A DNA stretch of 59,360 nt. It comes from Clostridia bacterium (GTDB taxonomy: Bacteria > Bacillota > Clostridia > Oscillospirales > Acutalibacteraceae). This document shows positions 34,790 to 46,608 of the stretch, piece after piece. The stretch's first letter is position 1. Every line of letters begins with the position of its first letter. The notes under the pieces were generated by a model. That model worked only from the letters and a program-made list of their open reading frames with translations. It did no database searches and was not told where the DNA came from. A program made the position numbers and the translations under genes. Location: positions 1 to 59,360 of the forward strand of contig JAFYSE010000018.1 of assembly GCA_017546665.1 (NCBI GenBank), written 5' to 3'.

Positions 34790-35782
34790 TCACACCCTTT
34801 CCAAAAACTCTGCAATAAGTCTTGCACAAGCTTCAATATCTCTTATATCAACCGTTTCAACGGGAGTGTGCATATATCTTAAAGGAATTGACACTAAAAC
34901 TGATGGAACTCCACCCTTTGAAATTGTAATGTGGTCTGCATTTGTGCCTGTGCGACCATTCATAATTTCTTTCTGGAAAGGTATGTCCTTTTCTTTTGCG
35001 ATTTCAACTAAAAGTTCAGTATATTGTCTATCAAGAATGGGTGCATAACCTACCATAGCACCACCATTCATTTTTCCACATTCACTTGACTTTGAATCAG
35101 GTGTAGTTGCAAAACTAACATCAACAGAAACTGATAAATCTGCATCCACATTGAAGGATGCACATTTTGCTCCTGTGCCACCTGTTTCTTCTTGAGCTGA
35201 GCAAACAAGAGTGATTTCGTTCTCTGTTTTTGTGTATTCAAGTGCTTTTAAAAGCACAGCAATTCCACCACGGTCATCAATATATGGAGAAGATACTCGG
35301 TTTTCATTAAGAACTGAAAAACTGCTTCTGAAAGATGCTTTGTCCCCTATGGAAATTGTTTTTTCAGCATCTTCCTTGCTCATACCAATATCCACAACAC
35401 AAGTGCCATCAGCACTCACTTTGCTTTCACCGTTAGAAAGATGTGGTGGCACAGTACAAACAACACCATAAATATCTTCTTTTCCGTGTAGGGTCAACTC
35501 CATACCCTCTGTGGTACGCATATCAACCCCACCGACTTTTTGCACACGAACAAAGCCATCATCTGTAATTCCCGTTACAACAAAGCCGATTGTATCAAGG
35601 TGTGCATCAAGAAGAATATGCTTTCCTGTGCCTTCTTTGTGAATAATAATGTTCCCCGAAATGTCAGTAGAAACATCTCCATACAGTGAAAAAAGCCCCT
35701 TTAAAGACTCAAAGGAGCTGTTTTCTTCCCCCGCAACACCTGCAGGGGAAGTTAATTTTTCTAAAAGTTCAATAGTTGTCAT
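34790..35782 (-). CDS. M42 family aminopeptidase (second copy)
   Basis: A 330-residue paralogue of the downstream M42 gene: DAHLDTIGF, DDRGGIAV, CSAQEETGGTGA and RYMHTPVE are the metal and catalytic motifs. The ligand spacing matches M42. The pair may form hetero-oligomers or have different specificities. Confidence 0.9.
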   Translation of the reverse strand: MTTIELLEKLTSPAGVAGEENSSFESLKGLFSLYGDVSTDISGNIIIHKEGTGKHILLDAHLDTIGFVVTGITDDGFVRVQKVGGVDMRTTEGMELTLHGKEDIYGVVCTVPPHLSNGESKVSADGTCVVDIGMSKEDAEKTISIGDKASFRSSFSVLNENRVSSPYIDDRGGIAVLLKALEYTKTENEITLVCSAQEETGGTGAKCASFNVDADLSVSVDVSFATTPDSKSSECGKMNGGAMVGYAPILDRQYTELLVEIAKEKDIPFQKEIMNGRTGTNADHITISKGGVPSVLVSIPLRYMHTPVETVDIRDIEACARLIAEFLERV

Positions 35783-35804
35783 TTATATCAACCTTAATTT
35801 CTAT

Positions 35805-37082
35805 TTATATCTCAACGCCACCAACTGGACGAATAATGAGTACATAGCAAGAGTCTTCACCAAAAATACTCTCCATAGCATTTTTGTAGTCTGCAAGAAC
35901 TTCGTTTGGAACAAAAGCCTGAATTGTGCCTGCAAATCCACCACCGTGAACACGCCAAGCACCCTTACCTTTAAGAATACTTTCACTAACCGCCAAAGCA
36001 AGTGAAACAGGCTGTTCGAGAGGCTTTTTAACTGAGAATACATTCTGATTATACTTGTATGATGAATCGCCACTTTCAAGTATGTACGACTTAAATGTTT
36101 CAAAATCGCCATTTTTAAGAGCATCAACCTCTTTTAATACTCTGTCGTTATCTGCGAAGAAGTGCATAGCACGGATTACTGCTCTGTCGCCTGTTTTTTC
36201 ACGAATTGCAGGAATATTTTTCTTAAATTCTTCCTCATCAACCTCACGAAGAACTTTTTTACCGAATACACCCGCAACTGCTTCCATTTCACCACGGATT
36301 GCTGCATAATCATCTGTAAGGTCTGAATGGCTACCTTTTGTGTCAACGATGCAAAGAGAATGACCTGATGCTGCGAAATCGAATTTAACTTCATTTACTA
36401 TTGGCTCTGCAGGGTTGTTAAAGTCGATTGTAACAAAACCACCTACTGAGCAAGCCATCTGGTCCATAAGTCCGCATGGTTTATCAAAATAAACATTTTC
36501 TGCGTACTGTGCAATTTTTGCGATTGTGATTGCATCAACCTGACCGTCATTGTAAAGGTAGTTGAGCATTGTACCAACAAGCACTTCGTAAGCTGCTGAT
36601 GATGAAAGTCCTGAGCCTGAAAGTACACTTGACATTGTTACTGCGTCAAAACCACCGATTTTATAACCATATTTAAGGAAGCCTGCACACATACCACGAA
36701 CAAGAGCAGGTGAATGGCCCTTCTCGTCCTCCTTGATTTCAAGGTCAGTAATGTCACAAACGTCCATTTTATATCCACGAGACTTTACACGAACAATGTT
36801 TTCATCATTTTTTGCTGCAACTGCAATAGCATCAAGGTTAATACCTGCTGCAAGAACTCGACCATGGTTGTGGTCTGTGTGGTTACCGCCAACCTCGGTT
36901 CTGCCCGGTGCAGAAAAAAGTCGAGCATCTCTGTCTTCGCTAAAAATTTCTGCAAAATCGTTTGCAAGGCTAACATATCTTTCGTGCTGAGCCTTAACTG
37001 CTTCGTCAGTAACATAAACCCTCTTAAAACGAGCGTCAAACTCACCATTCATAATCGTATCTTTAAGCATCTGAATATTCAT
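35805..37082 (-). CDS. galK: Galactokinase
   Basis: A 425-residue GHMP kinase. The galactokinase signature is GRTEVGGNHTDHNHG, the ATP loop is SSVLSGSGLSSSAAYE, and the third motif is GGGFAGTIQAFV. It phosphorylates galactose at C1. It begins inside the end of the TVP38 gene (20-nt overlap) with an AAGGAG ribosome site. No galT or galE is nearby, but a hexose mutase ends the same operon. Confidence 0.93.
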   Translation of the reverse strand: MNIQMLKDTIMNGEFDARFKRVYVTDEAVKAQHERYVSLANDFAEIFSEDRDARLFSAPGRTEVGGNHTDHNHGRVLAAGINLDAIAVAAKNDENIVRVKSRGYKMDVCDITDLEIKEDEKGHSPALVRGMCAGFLKYGYKIGGFDAVTMSSVLSGSGLSSSAAYEVLVGTMLNYLYNDGQVDAITIAKIAQYAENVYFDKPCGLMDQMACSVGGFVTIDFNNPAEPIVNEVKFDFAASGHSLCIVDTKGSHSDLTDDYAAIRGEMEAVAGVFGKKVLREVDEEEFKKNIPAIREKTGDRAVIRAMHFFADNDRVLKEVDALKNGDFETFKSYILESGDSSYKYNQNVFSVKKPLEQPVSLALAVSESILKGKGAWRVHGGGFAGTIQAFVPNEVLADYKNAMESIFGEDSCYVLIIRPVGGVEI

Positions 37083-37800
37083 CTTTATTTTCTCCTTTTC
37101 TTTTCTCTAAGGTAATATTTACAATCAAGGTTGCAACACCTGATAAAATTAACAAAATAACAATAGGACCCATAAATTTCCAAGTAAATGGTTGGCTGAT
37201 ATTTCCACCCATTACAGAATACACCCAAATTTTAGGAAAAAATCCTAAAAGTGATGCCACCATAAAGTCATAAAGAGGATATTTCATTCCTCCATAGGTT
37301 CTGCTAACAAGGTTTAAGGGAACTGACGGAACAATTCTTAGTGCCACAAGAACACCTAATTTCGTCTTACCGTGATGTGCCATCATTTCTCTCACGTTAT
37401 CATACTTTTCAAGCTTTTTAATTGCCACACCGCCACCGGTGAATTTCCCCCAAAAATAGTTTATTATGAAAACTATGGCAGTTCCTGCAGTATTGATTAA
37501 AATCGCATTAACCGGACGGAACATAACACCTGTCATAATAAGAAGAAATGGGAAAGGTATTGGCAAAAATCCTCTTAAAATATATACTCCCATTATAGCA
37601 AGAACAATAAGCCATCTGTTTTGTAATGCCTGAATGGAGGTTTGTAATTTGTCGAGAGCATTTAAAAATTCTGCCCACCCACCTTCTGCAACCTTTGTCC
37701 CCATAATTACAGTAATAATTGCAATTACAACAGCGGCAGCAAAAAGACCGATTGATGTAGCATATAACACTCTTTTTCTGTTAAGGTTTTTCTTTTCCAT
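37063..37800 (-). CDS. TVP38/TMEM64 (VTT domain) membrane protein
   Basis: About 245 residues with five to six membrane segments. The VTT/SNARE-associated motif region RIVPSVPLNLVSRTYGGMK is clear. Such proteins are linked to lipid scrambling or membrane homeostasis. ATG 37800 follows GGTGA; the upstream GTG codons precede the ribosome site. First gene of a seven-gene run. Confidence 0.85.
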   Translation of the reverse strand: MEKKNLNRKRVLYATSIGLFAAAVVIAIITVIMGTKVAEGGWAEFLNALDKLQTSIQALQNRWLIVLAIMGVYILRGFLPIPFPFLLIMTGVMFRPVNAILINTAGTAIVFIINYFWGKFTGGGVAIKKLEKYDNVREMMAHHGKTKLGVLVALRIVPSVPLNLVSRTYGGMKYPLYDFMVASLLGFFPKIWVYSVMGGNISQPFTWKFMGPIVILLILSGVATLIVNITLEKRKGENKDEYSDA

Positions 37801-37835
37801 TAAGTTCACCACTTAAAAAGATTACATACACATTA

Positions 37836-37864
37836 ATTTTATAATATTTCTTAAAAAAGGTCAA
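37836..37864 (-). promoter_or_regulatory. Promoter of the TVP38-galK operon
   Basis: Minus-strand TTGACC (37864-37859) and TAAAAT (37841-37836), 17-nt spacer, about 36 nt before the ATG. Confidence 0.65.
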
Positions 37865-37872
37865 TGTTTTTG

Positions 37873-37902
37873 TTGTTATAATATATTAAAATGTGTTAGA
37901 AT
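37873..37902 (+). promoter_or_regulatory. Possible promoter of the D-2-hydroxyacid dehydrogenase gene
   Basis: TTGTTA (37873-37878) and TAGAAT (37897-37902) with an 18-nt spacer and TG before the -10 box. The region is very AT-rich, so this is a tentative call. Confidence 0.35.
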
Positions 37903-37941
37903 AATATGTGTTAAATCCTACATACAAAAGGTTGTGATTTT

Positions 37942-38901
37942 TTGAAAATCGTAGTACTTGATTCCTTCGCTTTAAACCCCGGAGATTTATCCTGGGATTG
38001 GCTCGAAAAATTAGGCAAATGCGAAATCTATCATCGTACATCACAGGATAAAATTCTTGAAAGATGTGAGGGTGCCGACATTATTCTCACAAACAAAACG
38101 CCACTCACAAAAGAAACTCTGTCAAAGCTTAATAATCTTAAATATATTGCCCTGCTTTCAACAGGATATAACATTGTTGATTGGGAATATGCAAGGGAAA
38201 TTGGTGTTCCTGTTTCAAATATCCCTGCTTATTCCACTAATGCAGTTGCTCAGCTGACATTCTCTCTTGTCCTTGAGATTACAAATGCAGTTGGACTTCA
38301 CAGCGAAAGTGTTAAGAATGGTGAATGGACTAATTGTCCTGACTTTTGTTACTGGAAAACTCCTTTGACAGAGTTATGTGGCAAAACTCTCGGTATTGTT
38401 GGTTTTGGTCAGATTGGTCAGGCAGTTGCAGATATTGCAGAAGCTTTTAAAATGAACGTCCAAGCAGTTTCAGGTCACGAAACCGACCAAAGTCATCGTA
38501 AAAACTTTAAATGGGTTGACATGGAAACCCTTGCAAAAACAAGTGATATTATTTCTTTCCACTGTCCATTGACGGAAAAAACCACCGGACTTTGCAATAA
38601 GGAATTCATCAACAAGTGTAAAGATGGGGCAATTATCATCAACACAAGCCGTGGGCCTGTTGTAAATGATAGTGATTTAGCAGATGCATTAAATAATGGC
38701 AAACTTTGTGGCGCAGGGCTTGATGTATTAACTGTTGAGCCACCAAAGGGAGATAATCCGTTACTTTCTGCAAAAAACTGCTTCATAACCCCTCATATTG
38801 CGTGGGCAGCCTTTGAAACCAGAGAAAGACTTATGAATATTTTAAAAGAAAATATTTATGCCTACTTAAATGGCAATCCACAGAATGTAGTTAATAAATA
38901 A
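37942..38901 (+). CDS. D-2-hydroxyacid dehydrogenase (glycerate dehydrogenase-like)
   Basis: A 319-residue NAD-dependent enzyme. The Rossmann motif is GIVGFGQIGQAVAD, the substrate-binding region is LLSTGYNIVD, and catalytic residues appear in INTSRGPVVND, a Glu near LTVEPP and a His in FITPHIAW. The start is a TTG after AAAGGTTGTGA. It acts on glycerate/hydroxypyruvate or a related acid. Alone on the plus strand between two minus-strand operons. Confidence 0.88.
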   Translation: MKIVVLDSFALNPGDLSWDWLEKLGKCEIYHRTSQDKILERCEGADIILTNKTPLTKETLSKLNNLKYIALLSTGYNIVDWEYAREIGVPVSNIPAYSTNAVAQLTFSLVLEITNAVGLHSESVKNGEWTNCPDFCYWKTPLTELCGKTLGIVGFGQIGQAVADIAEAFKMNVQAVSGHETDQSHRKNFKWVDMETLAKTSDIISFHCPLTEKTTGLCNKEFINKCKDGAIIINTSRGPVVNDSDLADALNNGKLCGAGLDVLTVEPPKGDNPLLSAKNCFITPHIAWAAFETRERLMNILKENIYAYLNGNPQNVVNK

Positions 38902-38912
38902 AAGCAAAAGAA

Positions 38913-38948
38913 AAGACCTGCTCCTGTGCATGCATGAGAGTAGGTCTT
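38913..38948. terminator. Convergent bidirectional terminator
   Basis: An 11-bp stem (AAGACCTGCTC with GAGTAGGTCTT, one G-U) with T-rich tails on both strands. It ends the dehydrogenase gene and the convergent dapL transcript. Confidence 0.88.
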
Positions 38949-38954
38949 ATTTTA

Positions 38955-40169
38955 TTATTTGCAGAAGTAGTTTTTAATTCTTTCTACTGCCTTAATCGTA
39001 TTTTCTGTTGAACCGAAAGCTGTAAGTCGGAAATAGCCTTCACCACTTGGCCCAAAGCCTTCACCAGGAGTACCAACAACCTGAATGTTTTCAAGAAGTG
39101 TATCAAAGAATTCCCAGCTGCTCATTCCGTCAGGAGTTTTGAGCCATACATAAGGTGAGTTAACTGCACCATAAACGGTGAAGCCACATTCTTTAAGTCC
39201 GTTGTAAATAATCTTTGCATTATTCTGATAGTATGCAATAATTTCACGAACCTGCTTTTTACCTTCTTCACTGTAAACAGCCTCTGCTGCTCTCTGCGTG
39301 ATGTAAGAAACGCCATTGAACTTTGTTGCTTGACGTCTTGCCCAAAGAGCGTTTAATTCAACACCATCAACCTTAATGTCGTGCGGAACAACTGTATAGC
39401 CACAACGAACACCTGTAAAGCCTGCAGTTTTTGAGAAGCTTCTGAATTCGATTGCACAAGACTTTGCACCTTCGATTTCATAGATTGAGTGAGGCACATT
39501 ATCTTCTGTAATAAATGCTTCATAAGCAGAGTCAAAAAGGATTACTGCACCATTTTCGTTTGCATAATCAACCCACTTTTTGAGCTCATCCTTTGTAGCA
39601 GCCATACCTGTTGGGTTATTTGGGAAACAAAGATAAATAATATCAACCTTTTCCTTTGGAAGTTCTGGCAAGAAATTGTTTTCAGCGTTACAAGGCATAT
39701 AATAGATATTGCTCCAGCCTTCTGCAGTCTTGTCACCTGAACGACCACTCATAACATTTGTGTCAACATAAACAGGATAAACAGGGTCACAAACTGCAAC
39801 CTTATTATCTGTTGAGAAGATGTCACCGATATTACCACAGTCACTCTTTGCACCATCGGAAACAAATATTTCACTATTGTCAAGTTCCACACCACGAGCT
39901 TTATAGTCGTTTTCATTAATAGCATCTAAAAGCCATTTGTGACCATATTCAGGTGGGTAGCCCATAAATGTTTTTTCGTTTGCCATTTCTTCAACAGCTT
40001 TATGCATAGCATCAATACAAGCACCTGCAAGTGGACGAGTAACGTCACCGATACCAAGACGGATAATAGGCTTGTCAGGATTTGCTGCAACATAAGCATT
40101 TACCTTTTTTGCAATATTTGAGAAAAGGTACGAACTCTGAATTTTTAAAAAGTTGTCATTTATTTTCAT
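38955..40169 (-). CDS. dapL: LL-diaminopimelate aminotransferase
   Basis: A 404-residue fold-type I PLP enzyme. The opening block ([17 protein letters not shown], then [12 protein letters not shown]) is diagnostic of DapL, and the PLP lysine is in [12 protein letters not shown]. It converts tetrahydrodipicolinate directly to LL-diaminopimelate, skipping the succinylase/acetylase steps. It is 23 nt downstream of dapF, which uses its product, so the last two steps to meso-diaminopimelate are co-encoded. Confidence 0.96.
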   Translation of the reverse strand: MKINDNFLKIQSSYLFSNIAKKVNAYVAANPDKPIIRLGIGDVTRPLAGACIDAMHKAVEEMANEKTFMGYPPEYGHKWLLDAINENDYKARGVELDNSEIFVSDGAKSDCGNIGDIFSTDNKVAVCDPVYPVYVDTNVMSGRSGDKTAEGWSNIYYMPCNAENNFLPELPKEKVDIIYLCFPNNPTGMAATKDELKKWVDYANENGAVILFDSAYEAFITEDNVPHSIYEIEGAKSCAIEFRSFSKTAGFTGVRCGYTVVPHDIKVDGVELNALWARRQATKFNGVSYITQRAAEAVYSEEGKKQVREIIAYYQNNAKIIYNGLKECGFTVYGAVNSPYVWLKTPDGMSSWEFFDTLLENIQVVGTPGEGFGPSGEGYFRLTAFGSTENTIKAVERIKNYFCK

Positions 40170-40192
40170 AATTGTCCCTCCGACAATATTTG

Positions 40193-41026
40193 TTACATCT
40201 TTATTTCACCCTTAAATATTTCTACTGCCTCACCTGTTAAATACACATTATTATCCTCGTGCCACTTAACAGTCAGCGTTCCACCAAGGGCTTCAATTTT
40301 TATTTCTTTGTTTCTTTGGCACAAGCCATTAACGATTGCTGAAACTGCCACAGCACAAGCTCCTGTGCCACAAGCAAGAGTTTCACCACTACCTCTTTCC
40401 CACACACGCATCTTAAGATGATTTTCATCTATACTCTCCACAAATTCCGTGTTTATCCTTTCGGGAAACATTTCGTGATGCTCAAAAAGAAGTCCGATTT
40501 TGTTTAGTTCTAATTTATCAATATCACTACAAAAAACTATACAATGAGGATTGCCCATTCCAACGCAAGTAATTTTGTAATCATTATTATCAATGTTAAT
40601 AATCTGGTCTTTTACAACACTCATTCCGTATCTTGTGGGTATTTGACGACCATTAAAAATGGGTTTTCCCATATTAACAGTACCACCAACAGCAATTCCG
40701 CTTTCTGAGTGTATTTCCACTACTTTTATTCCACTTAAAGTGTCAATTTTTATTTTGTCACGTTTTTTCTTGTTGTCATATATGTATTTTGCAACACACC
40801 GGATGGCATTTCCACACATCTGCGCTTCTGTGCCGTCCGAATTGTAAATATTCATAGAACAATCCGCAACAAACGATGGTTTTATAAGCACAAGTCCATC
40901 TGCGCCCACACCAAAATGTCTGTGACTCAATTTTCTTGACAGTTCTTCAGGATTTTCAACATTCTCGTTGAAGCAGTCAACGTAAATGTAGTCGTTTCCC
41001 GCACCGTGCATCTTAGTGAATTTCAT
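40193..41026 (-). CDS. dapF: Diaminopimelate epimerase
   Basis: A 277-residue DapF. The two catalytic cysteines are C71 in [10 protein letters not shown] and C219 in [12 protein letters not shown]. It turns LL- into meso-diaminopimelate for lysine and peptidoglycan. Its ribosome site is the AGTGGGGG stretch 5 nt before ATG, which lies in a hairpin (41034-41067), so translation may be modulated. Confidence 0.96.
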   Translation of the reverse strand: MKFTKMHGAGNDYIYVDCFNENVENPEELSRKLSHRHFGVGADGLVLIKPSFVADCSMNIYNSDGTEAQMCGNAIRCVAKYIYDNKKKRDKIKIDTLSGIKVVEIHSESGIAVGGTVNMGKPIFNGRQIPTRYGMSVVKDQIINIDNNDYKITCVGMGNPHCIVFCSDIDKLELNKIGLLFEHHEMFPERINTEFVESIDENHLKMRVWERGSGETLACGTGACAVAVSAIVNGLCQRNKEIKIEALGGTLTVKWHEDNNVYLTGEAVEIFKGEIKM

Positions 41027-41033
41027 AGTAATC

Positions 41034-41067
41034 CCCCACTACATTTTTTACATTTTATGCAGTGGGG
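41034..41067 (-). promoter_or_regulatory. Hairpin covering the dapF ribosome binding site
   Basis: CCCCACT (41034-41040) pairs with AGTGGGG (41061-41067), extended by CAT/ATG after a mismatch, with a 12-nt loop. On the minus strand the 3' arm is the purine-rich ribosome site of dapF. It has no T-tract, so it is more likely a translational control or stabilising element than a terminator. Confidence 0.45.
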
Positions 41068-41082
41068 TTGGTGTTTTATGAA

Positions 41083-42336
41083 TTATTCGTATAAAGGATA
41101 TTTCTTGCAGATTTCTGCAACACCATTTGTGATGTATTCTTTTTGATTTTCAAAATCAGTAGCAGCAAGATAGATAAATTCTGCAATCTTATCCATATCC
41201 TCTACTCCAAGACCTCTTGTTGTAACAGCAGGTGTACCGATTCTTACACCACTTGTTACAAATGGTTTTTCAGGGTCATTTGGAATAGCATTTTTATTGG
41301 CAGTAATATGAACTTCATCAAGTCTGTGTTCAAGCTCTTTACCTGTAATACCAACTGAACGAAGGTCAACAAGCATAAGATGATTATCCGTACCACCTGA
41401 AACCAAGTTAATGCCACGTTTTACAAGACCTTCTGCAAGAGCCTTTGCATTGTCGATAACTCTCTGCTGATATGCTTTAAAGTCATCACTTAATGCTTCA
41501 CCAAAGCAAACTGCCTTACCTGCAATAATATGCATTAAAGGACCACCCTGTGTGCCTGGGAAAATCGCCTTATTGAACTGCATACCAAACTCTTCGTCCT
41601 TGCAAAGAATGATACCACCACGAGGGCCACGAAGCGTCTTGTGTGTTGTTGATGTAACAACATCTGCATAAGGTACAGGAGATGGATGAAGTCCCGCCGC
41701 AACAAGTCCTGCAATATGAGCCATATCAACCATAAAGTAAGCACCAACGCTATGTGCGATATTTGCCATTCTTTCAAAGTCAATAGTTCTTGGATATGCA
41801 GATGCACCTGCAACGATAAGTTTTGGCTGACATTCCTTTGCTTTCTTTTCAAAAGCATCATAGTCAAGGAATCCGTTTTCATCAACACCATAAGGTACAA
41901 AGTTATAGTATTTACCTGACATATTAACAGGTGAGCCGTGAGTTAAATGACCACCTTCTGCAAGATTCATACCCATAACTGTATCGCCCGGCTGAACAAG
42001 TGCAAAATAAACTGCCATATTTGCCTGTGCACCTGAATGTGGTTGAACATTTGCATAAGCTGCACCGAAAAGCTTTTTAAGTCTGTCACGAGCAATATCT
42101 TCTACAATATCAACATGCTGACATCCACCATAGTATCTCTTTCCTGGATATCCTTCAGCATATTTGTTTGTGAGAACACTACCCATTGCTGCCATTACTG
42201 CAGGAGAAACAATGTTTTCACTTGCAATAAGTTCAAGGTTTTCTTTCTGTCTTTTAAGTTCAAGACCCATTGCAGCAGCAACTTCAGGGTCAGTATTGTT
42301 TATAAATCCGATAGAATCAATTAAATTTTCAAACAT
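41083..42336 (-). CDS. glyA: Serine hydroxymethyltransferase
   Basis: A 417-residue PLP enzyme. The PLP lysine is in [12 protein letters not shown]; the [13 protein letters not shown] and [11 protein letters not shown] blocks are standard. It interconverts serine and glycine and loads one-carbon units on tetrahydrofolate. Sits 15 nt downstream of guaB, linking one-carbon and purine supply. Confidence 0.97.
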   Translation of the reverse strand: MFENLIDSIGFINNTDPEVAAAMGLELKRQKENLELIASENIVSPAVMAAMGSVLTNKYAEGYPGKRYYGGCQHVDIVEDIARDRLKKLFGAAYANVQPHSGAQANMAVYFALVQPGDTVMGMNLAEGGHLTHGSPVNMSGKYYNFVPYGVDENGFLDYDAFEKKAKECQPKLIVAGASAYPRTIDFERMANIAHSVGAYFMVDMAHIAGLVAAGLHPSPVPYADVVTSTTHKTLRGPRGGIILCKDEEFGMQFNKAIFPGTQGGPLMHIIAGKAVCFGEALSDDFKAYQQRVIDNAKALAEGLVKRGINLVSGGTDNHLMLVDLRSVGITGKELEHRLDEVHITANKNAIPNDPEKPFVTSGVRIGTPAVTTRGLGVEDMDKIAEFIYLAATDFENQKEYITNGVAEICKKYPLYE

Positions 42337-42351
42337 ATTATTTTTCCTTAA

Positions 42352-43830
<1,479 letters not shown>

Positions 43831-43848
43831 TTAATTTTCTTTATAAAA

Positions 43849-43876
43849 TAGAGAGAAACCGTTAAGTTTCTCTCTA
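43849..43876 (-). terminator. Terminator of hom-lysC
   Basis: An 11-bp perfect hairpin (TAGAGAGAAAC with GTTTCTCTCTA, 6-nt loop), minus-strand tail TTTTAT. It lies 10 nt after the lysC stop. Confidence 0.82.
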
Positions 43877-43886
43877 ATAGACACAA

Positions 43887-45095
43887 TTATTCCGCAGGGA
43901 AGAATGCCTTGTGAATTGCACTAACTGCACGGTCAGCATCCTCAAGGTCAATAAGAACTGAAATTTTGATTTCGCTTGTTGCAATCATATCAATGTTGAT
44001 ATCTCTTTCATAAAGAGCCTCGAACATTTTTGACGCAGTACCAGGATGTGATTCCATACCTGCACCAACGATTGAGATTTTAGCAACTGATGTATCACAG
44101 ATAATATCCTTTTCTTCAATATCGAACACACTCTTTACGCACTCAATTGTTTCTTCAGCATTACTCTTTGAAACTGTGAATGTGATGTCCTTTGTGCTGT
44201 CACGACCAATTGACTGCAAAATAATATCAACGTTAATCTTGTGCTTTGCAAGAACGTCAAAAAGTTTAAAAGCAACACCTGGTGTGTTTGGAATTTTTGT
44301 AACTGAAATACGTGCTACATCTGTATCTTTTGTAACACCTCTAATGAGCATTTTTTCCATTTTAGTAACCTCCTTAACAACTGTACCCGGAACTCTCTTA
44401 AGGCTTGAGAGAACCTCTAACTCAACATTATACTTTTTAGCCATTTCAACTGAACGATTGTTTAAAACCTGTGCACCAAGAGTTGCAAGTTCAAGCATTT
44501 CATCATAAGTGATTTCCTGAAGTTTTCTTGCGTTTTCAACCTTTCTTGGGTCAGCGGTGTAAACACCTTCAACGTCTGTGAAAATCTGGCAACGGTCTGC
44601 ACGAAGTGCAGCAGCGATAGCAACAGCACTTGTATCAGAGCCACCACGACCGAGAGTTGTCAAATCGTCGTATTTGTTAAGTCCTTGGAAACCTGCCACA
44701 ACAACAATGTTATGACGGTCAATTTCAGAACGGAGTCTGTCTGTTTTAACATTCTTGATTCTTGCCATACCATAAGCAGAGCTTGTGTTAAAACCTGCCT
44801 GCCAACCAAGAAGTGAAACTGCAGGACAACCTAATTTTTCGCAAGCCATAGCAAGAAGTGCTATTGAAATCTGCTCACCGGATGCCATAAGCATATCCAT
44901 TTCTCTTTTTGATGGCTTTGAGTTGATTTCATAAGCCTTTTCAATTAAATCATCTGTTGTGTCGCCCTGTGCTGATACTACAACAACAACGTCGTTACCT
45001 GCACGGTAAGTATCAGTAACAATCTGGGCAACATTCATTACTCTTTCGGCGTCACGAACACTAGAACCGCCGAATTTCTGAACGATAAGTCCCAT
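43887..45095 (-). CDS. lysC: Aspartate kinase
   Basis: A 402-residue aspartokinase. The KFGGSSV motif is at 8-14, with VAGFQG and GRGGSDTSAVAIAA in the kinase domain. Two C-terminal ACT domains (about 265-400) provide feedback control by lysine or threonine. It is 30 nt downstream of hom in the same transcript. Confidence 0.96.
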   Translation of the reverse strand: MGLIVQKFGGSSVRDAERVMNVAQIVTDTYRAGNDVVVVVSAQGDTTDDLIEKAYEINSKPSKREMDMLMASGEQISIALLAMACEKLGCPAVSLLGWQAGFNTSSAYGMARIKNVKTDRLRSEIDRHNIVVVAGFQGLNKYDDLTTLGRGGSDTSAVAIAAALRADRCQIFTDVEGVYTADPRKVENARKLQEITYDEMLELATLGAQVLNNRSVEMAKKYNVELEVLSSLKRVPGTVVKEVTKMEKMLIRGVTKDTDVARISVTKIPNTPGVAFKLFDVLAKHKINVDIILQSIGRDSTKDITFTVSKSNAEETIECVKSVFDIEEKDIICDTSVAKISIVGAGMESHPGTASKMFEALYERDINIDMIATSEIKISVLIDLEDADRAVSAIHKAFFPAE

Positions 45096-45125
45096 ATATG
45101 CCTCCTATAAAAGGTTATTTGTTAA

Positions 45126-46364
45126 TTAATAATCAGTAACTCTTATTAAAGATTTTATGCTGATTGAAGAAATGCTGTTAAGCTTTTCTGTAAGCTCACC
45201 TTCTGCCATAGCAGCTGTTACGAAAGCAAGTTCATTTGATTTGCAACCGGCAAATTCAAGCACCTGAACCTTGCCAACAGTAGCAACAACATCCTGTAAT
45301 GCATTTGCTTTATCTGTAACCTCTGCACGAATGTAGAGAGGGTTAACCGCTGACTTGTAGTCAACAACATAATTTTCTTCTGCTTCGCCCCAGCCGATAG
45401 GTTTCTTTCTGTCCATATTTCTTGCGCAGTCAATAACGTCTGCTACAACTGCTGATGCTGTTGGAAGTTTACCTGCACCCTTACCATAGAACACAACATC
45501 ACCTGTTGCGTCACCACGAACAAGGATTGCATTGAAAACATCGTTAACGGATGCCAACTGACTGCCATTCATAACGATTGCAGGAGAAACAACGGCAAAA
45601 ATCTTGCCATCTTCCATTCTCTTAGCTCTTCCAAGAAGCTTAATCACACCACCGAAGGCACCGATATAAGCAACGTCGTCAAGAGTGATTTTTGTAATTC
45701 CCTCTGTATAAACTGAATCAGGATAAACGTGTTTGCCAAAGCAAAGTGATGCAAGAATACAGATTTTACGACAAGCGTCGTGACCCTCAACGTCTGCTGT
45801 TGGGTCTTTTTCTGCATAGCCATTATCCTGAGCAAGTTTAAGAGCATCTTCAAAGCTCATATTCTTTTCAATCATCATTGTAAGAATAAAGTTTGTTGTG
45901 CCGTTTAAAATACCTGCGATTTCATCAATCTCATTTGCTGCAAGACACTGTGAAATTGGACGGATAATAGGAATACCGCCACCAACAGATGCTTCAAACA
46001 AGAAATTTACATTATTTTCAGCTGCAAACTGTAAAAGTTCACAACCCTTTGCTGCAACGAGTTCTTTGTTTGATGTAACAACACTCTTACCTGCTTTAAG
46101 GCAAGAAGAAACGAACTCATAAGCAGGGTGAAGTCCACCCATTGTTTCAACTACAACTTTAACATCGTCATCGTTGAGAATAATATTGAAATCTTTTATC
46201 ATTTTATCCTCGTGAGGGTCTCCTGGGAAATCTCTCAAATCGAGAATATATTTAACTTCCATTTCTTTTTGTGTGCTTCTTTTTACAATACTGTCATGGT
46301 TTTTTGTGAGCACTTCAACTACACCTGAACCCACTGTACCGTAACCCATTACTGCAACATACAT
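45126..46364 (-). CDS. hom: Homoserine dehydrogenase
   Basis: A 412-residue enzyme with an N-terminal Rossmann motif (VMGYGTVGSGVVE), the GILNGTTNFILT catalytic segment, and a C-terminal ACT domain (about 340-412). It makes homoserine for threonine and methionine. First gene of the hom-lysC unit; the 244-nt region upstream is shared with the divergent AI-2E gene and contains AT-rich promoter-like sequence but no riboswitch that I recognise. Confidence 0.96.
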   Translation of the reverse strand: MYVAVMGYGTVGSGVVEVLTKNHDSIVKRSTQKEMEVKYILDLRDFPGDPHEDKMIKDFNIILNDDDVKVVVETMGGLHPAYEFVSSCLKAGKSVVTSNKELVAAKGCELLQFAAENNVNFLFEASVGGGIPIIRPISQCLAANEIDEIAGILNGTTNFILTMMIEKNMSFEDALKLAQDNGYAEKDPTADVEGHDACRKICILASLCFGKHVYPDSVYTEGITKITLDDVAYIGAFGGVIKLLGRAKRMEDGKIFAVVSPAIVMNGSQLASVNDVFNAILVRGDATGDVVFYGKGAGKLPTASAVVADVIDCARNMDRKKPIGWGEAEENYVVDYKSAVNPLYIRAEVTDKANALQDVVATVGKVQVLEFAGCKSNELAFVTAAMAEGELTEKLNSISSISIKSLIRVTDY

Positions 46365-46608
46365 TAAGATTTCACGTCCTTGCTTTTCTTAGGTTTTCGT
46401 AAAAAAAGGTATAATCAAGCATTTTAATATACTTTTACATATTCTATCACAAAACTACAATATAATAAAGGGGTAATATGCTATATATTTATGGAATTTT
46501 TTCAATGGTTTTTTAGAAATTTTTACATAAAATATCTTTTTTACATTGATACTTGTGACAAAATAGTTTATTATAATATTATATATATTTTGATTTGGAG
46601 AATCATTT

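Noticed and set aside
46365..46608. Lysine riboswitch before hom
   Set aside because: The region is AT-rich with no long GC helices or conserved L-box sequence.
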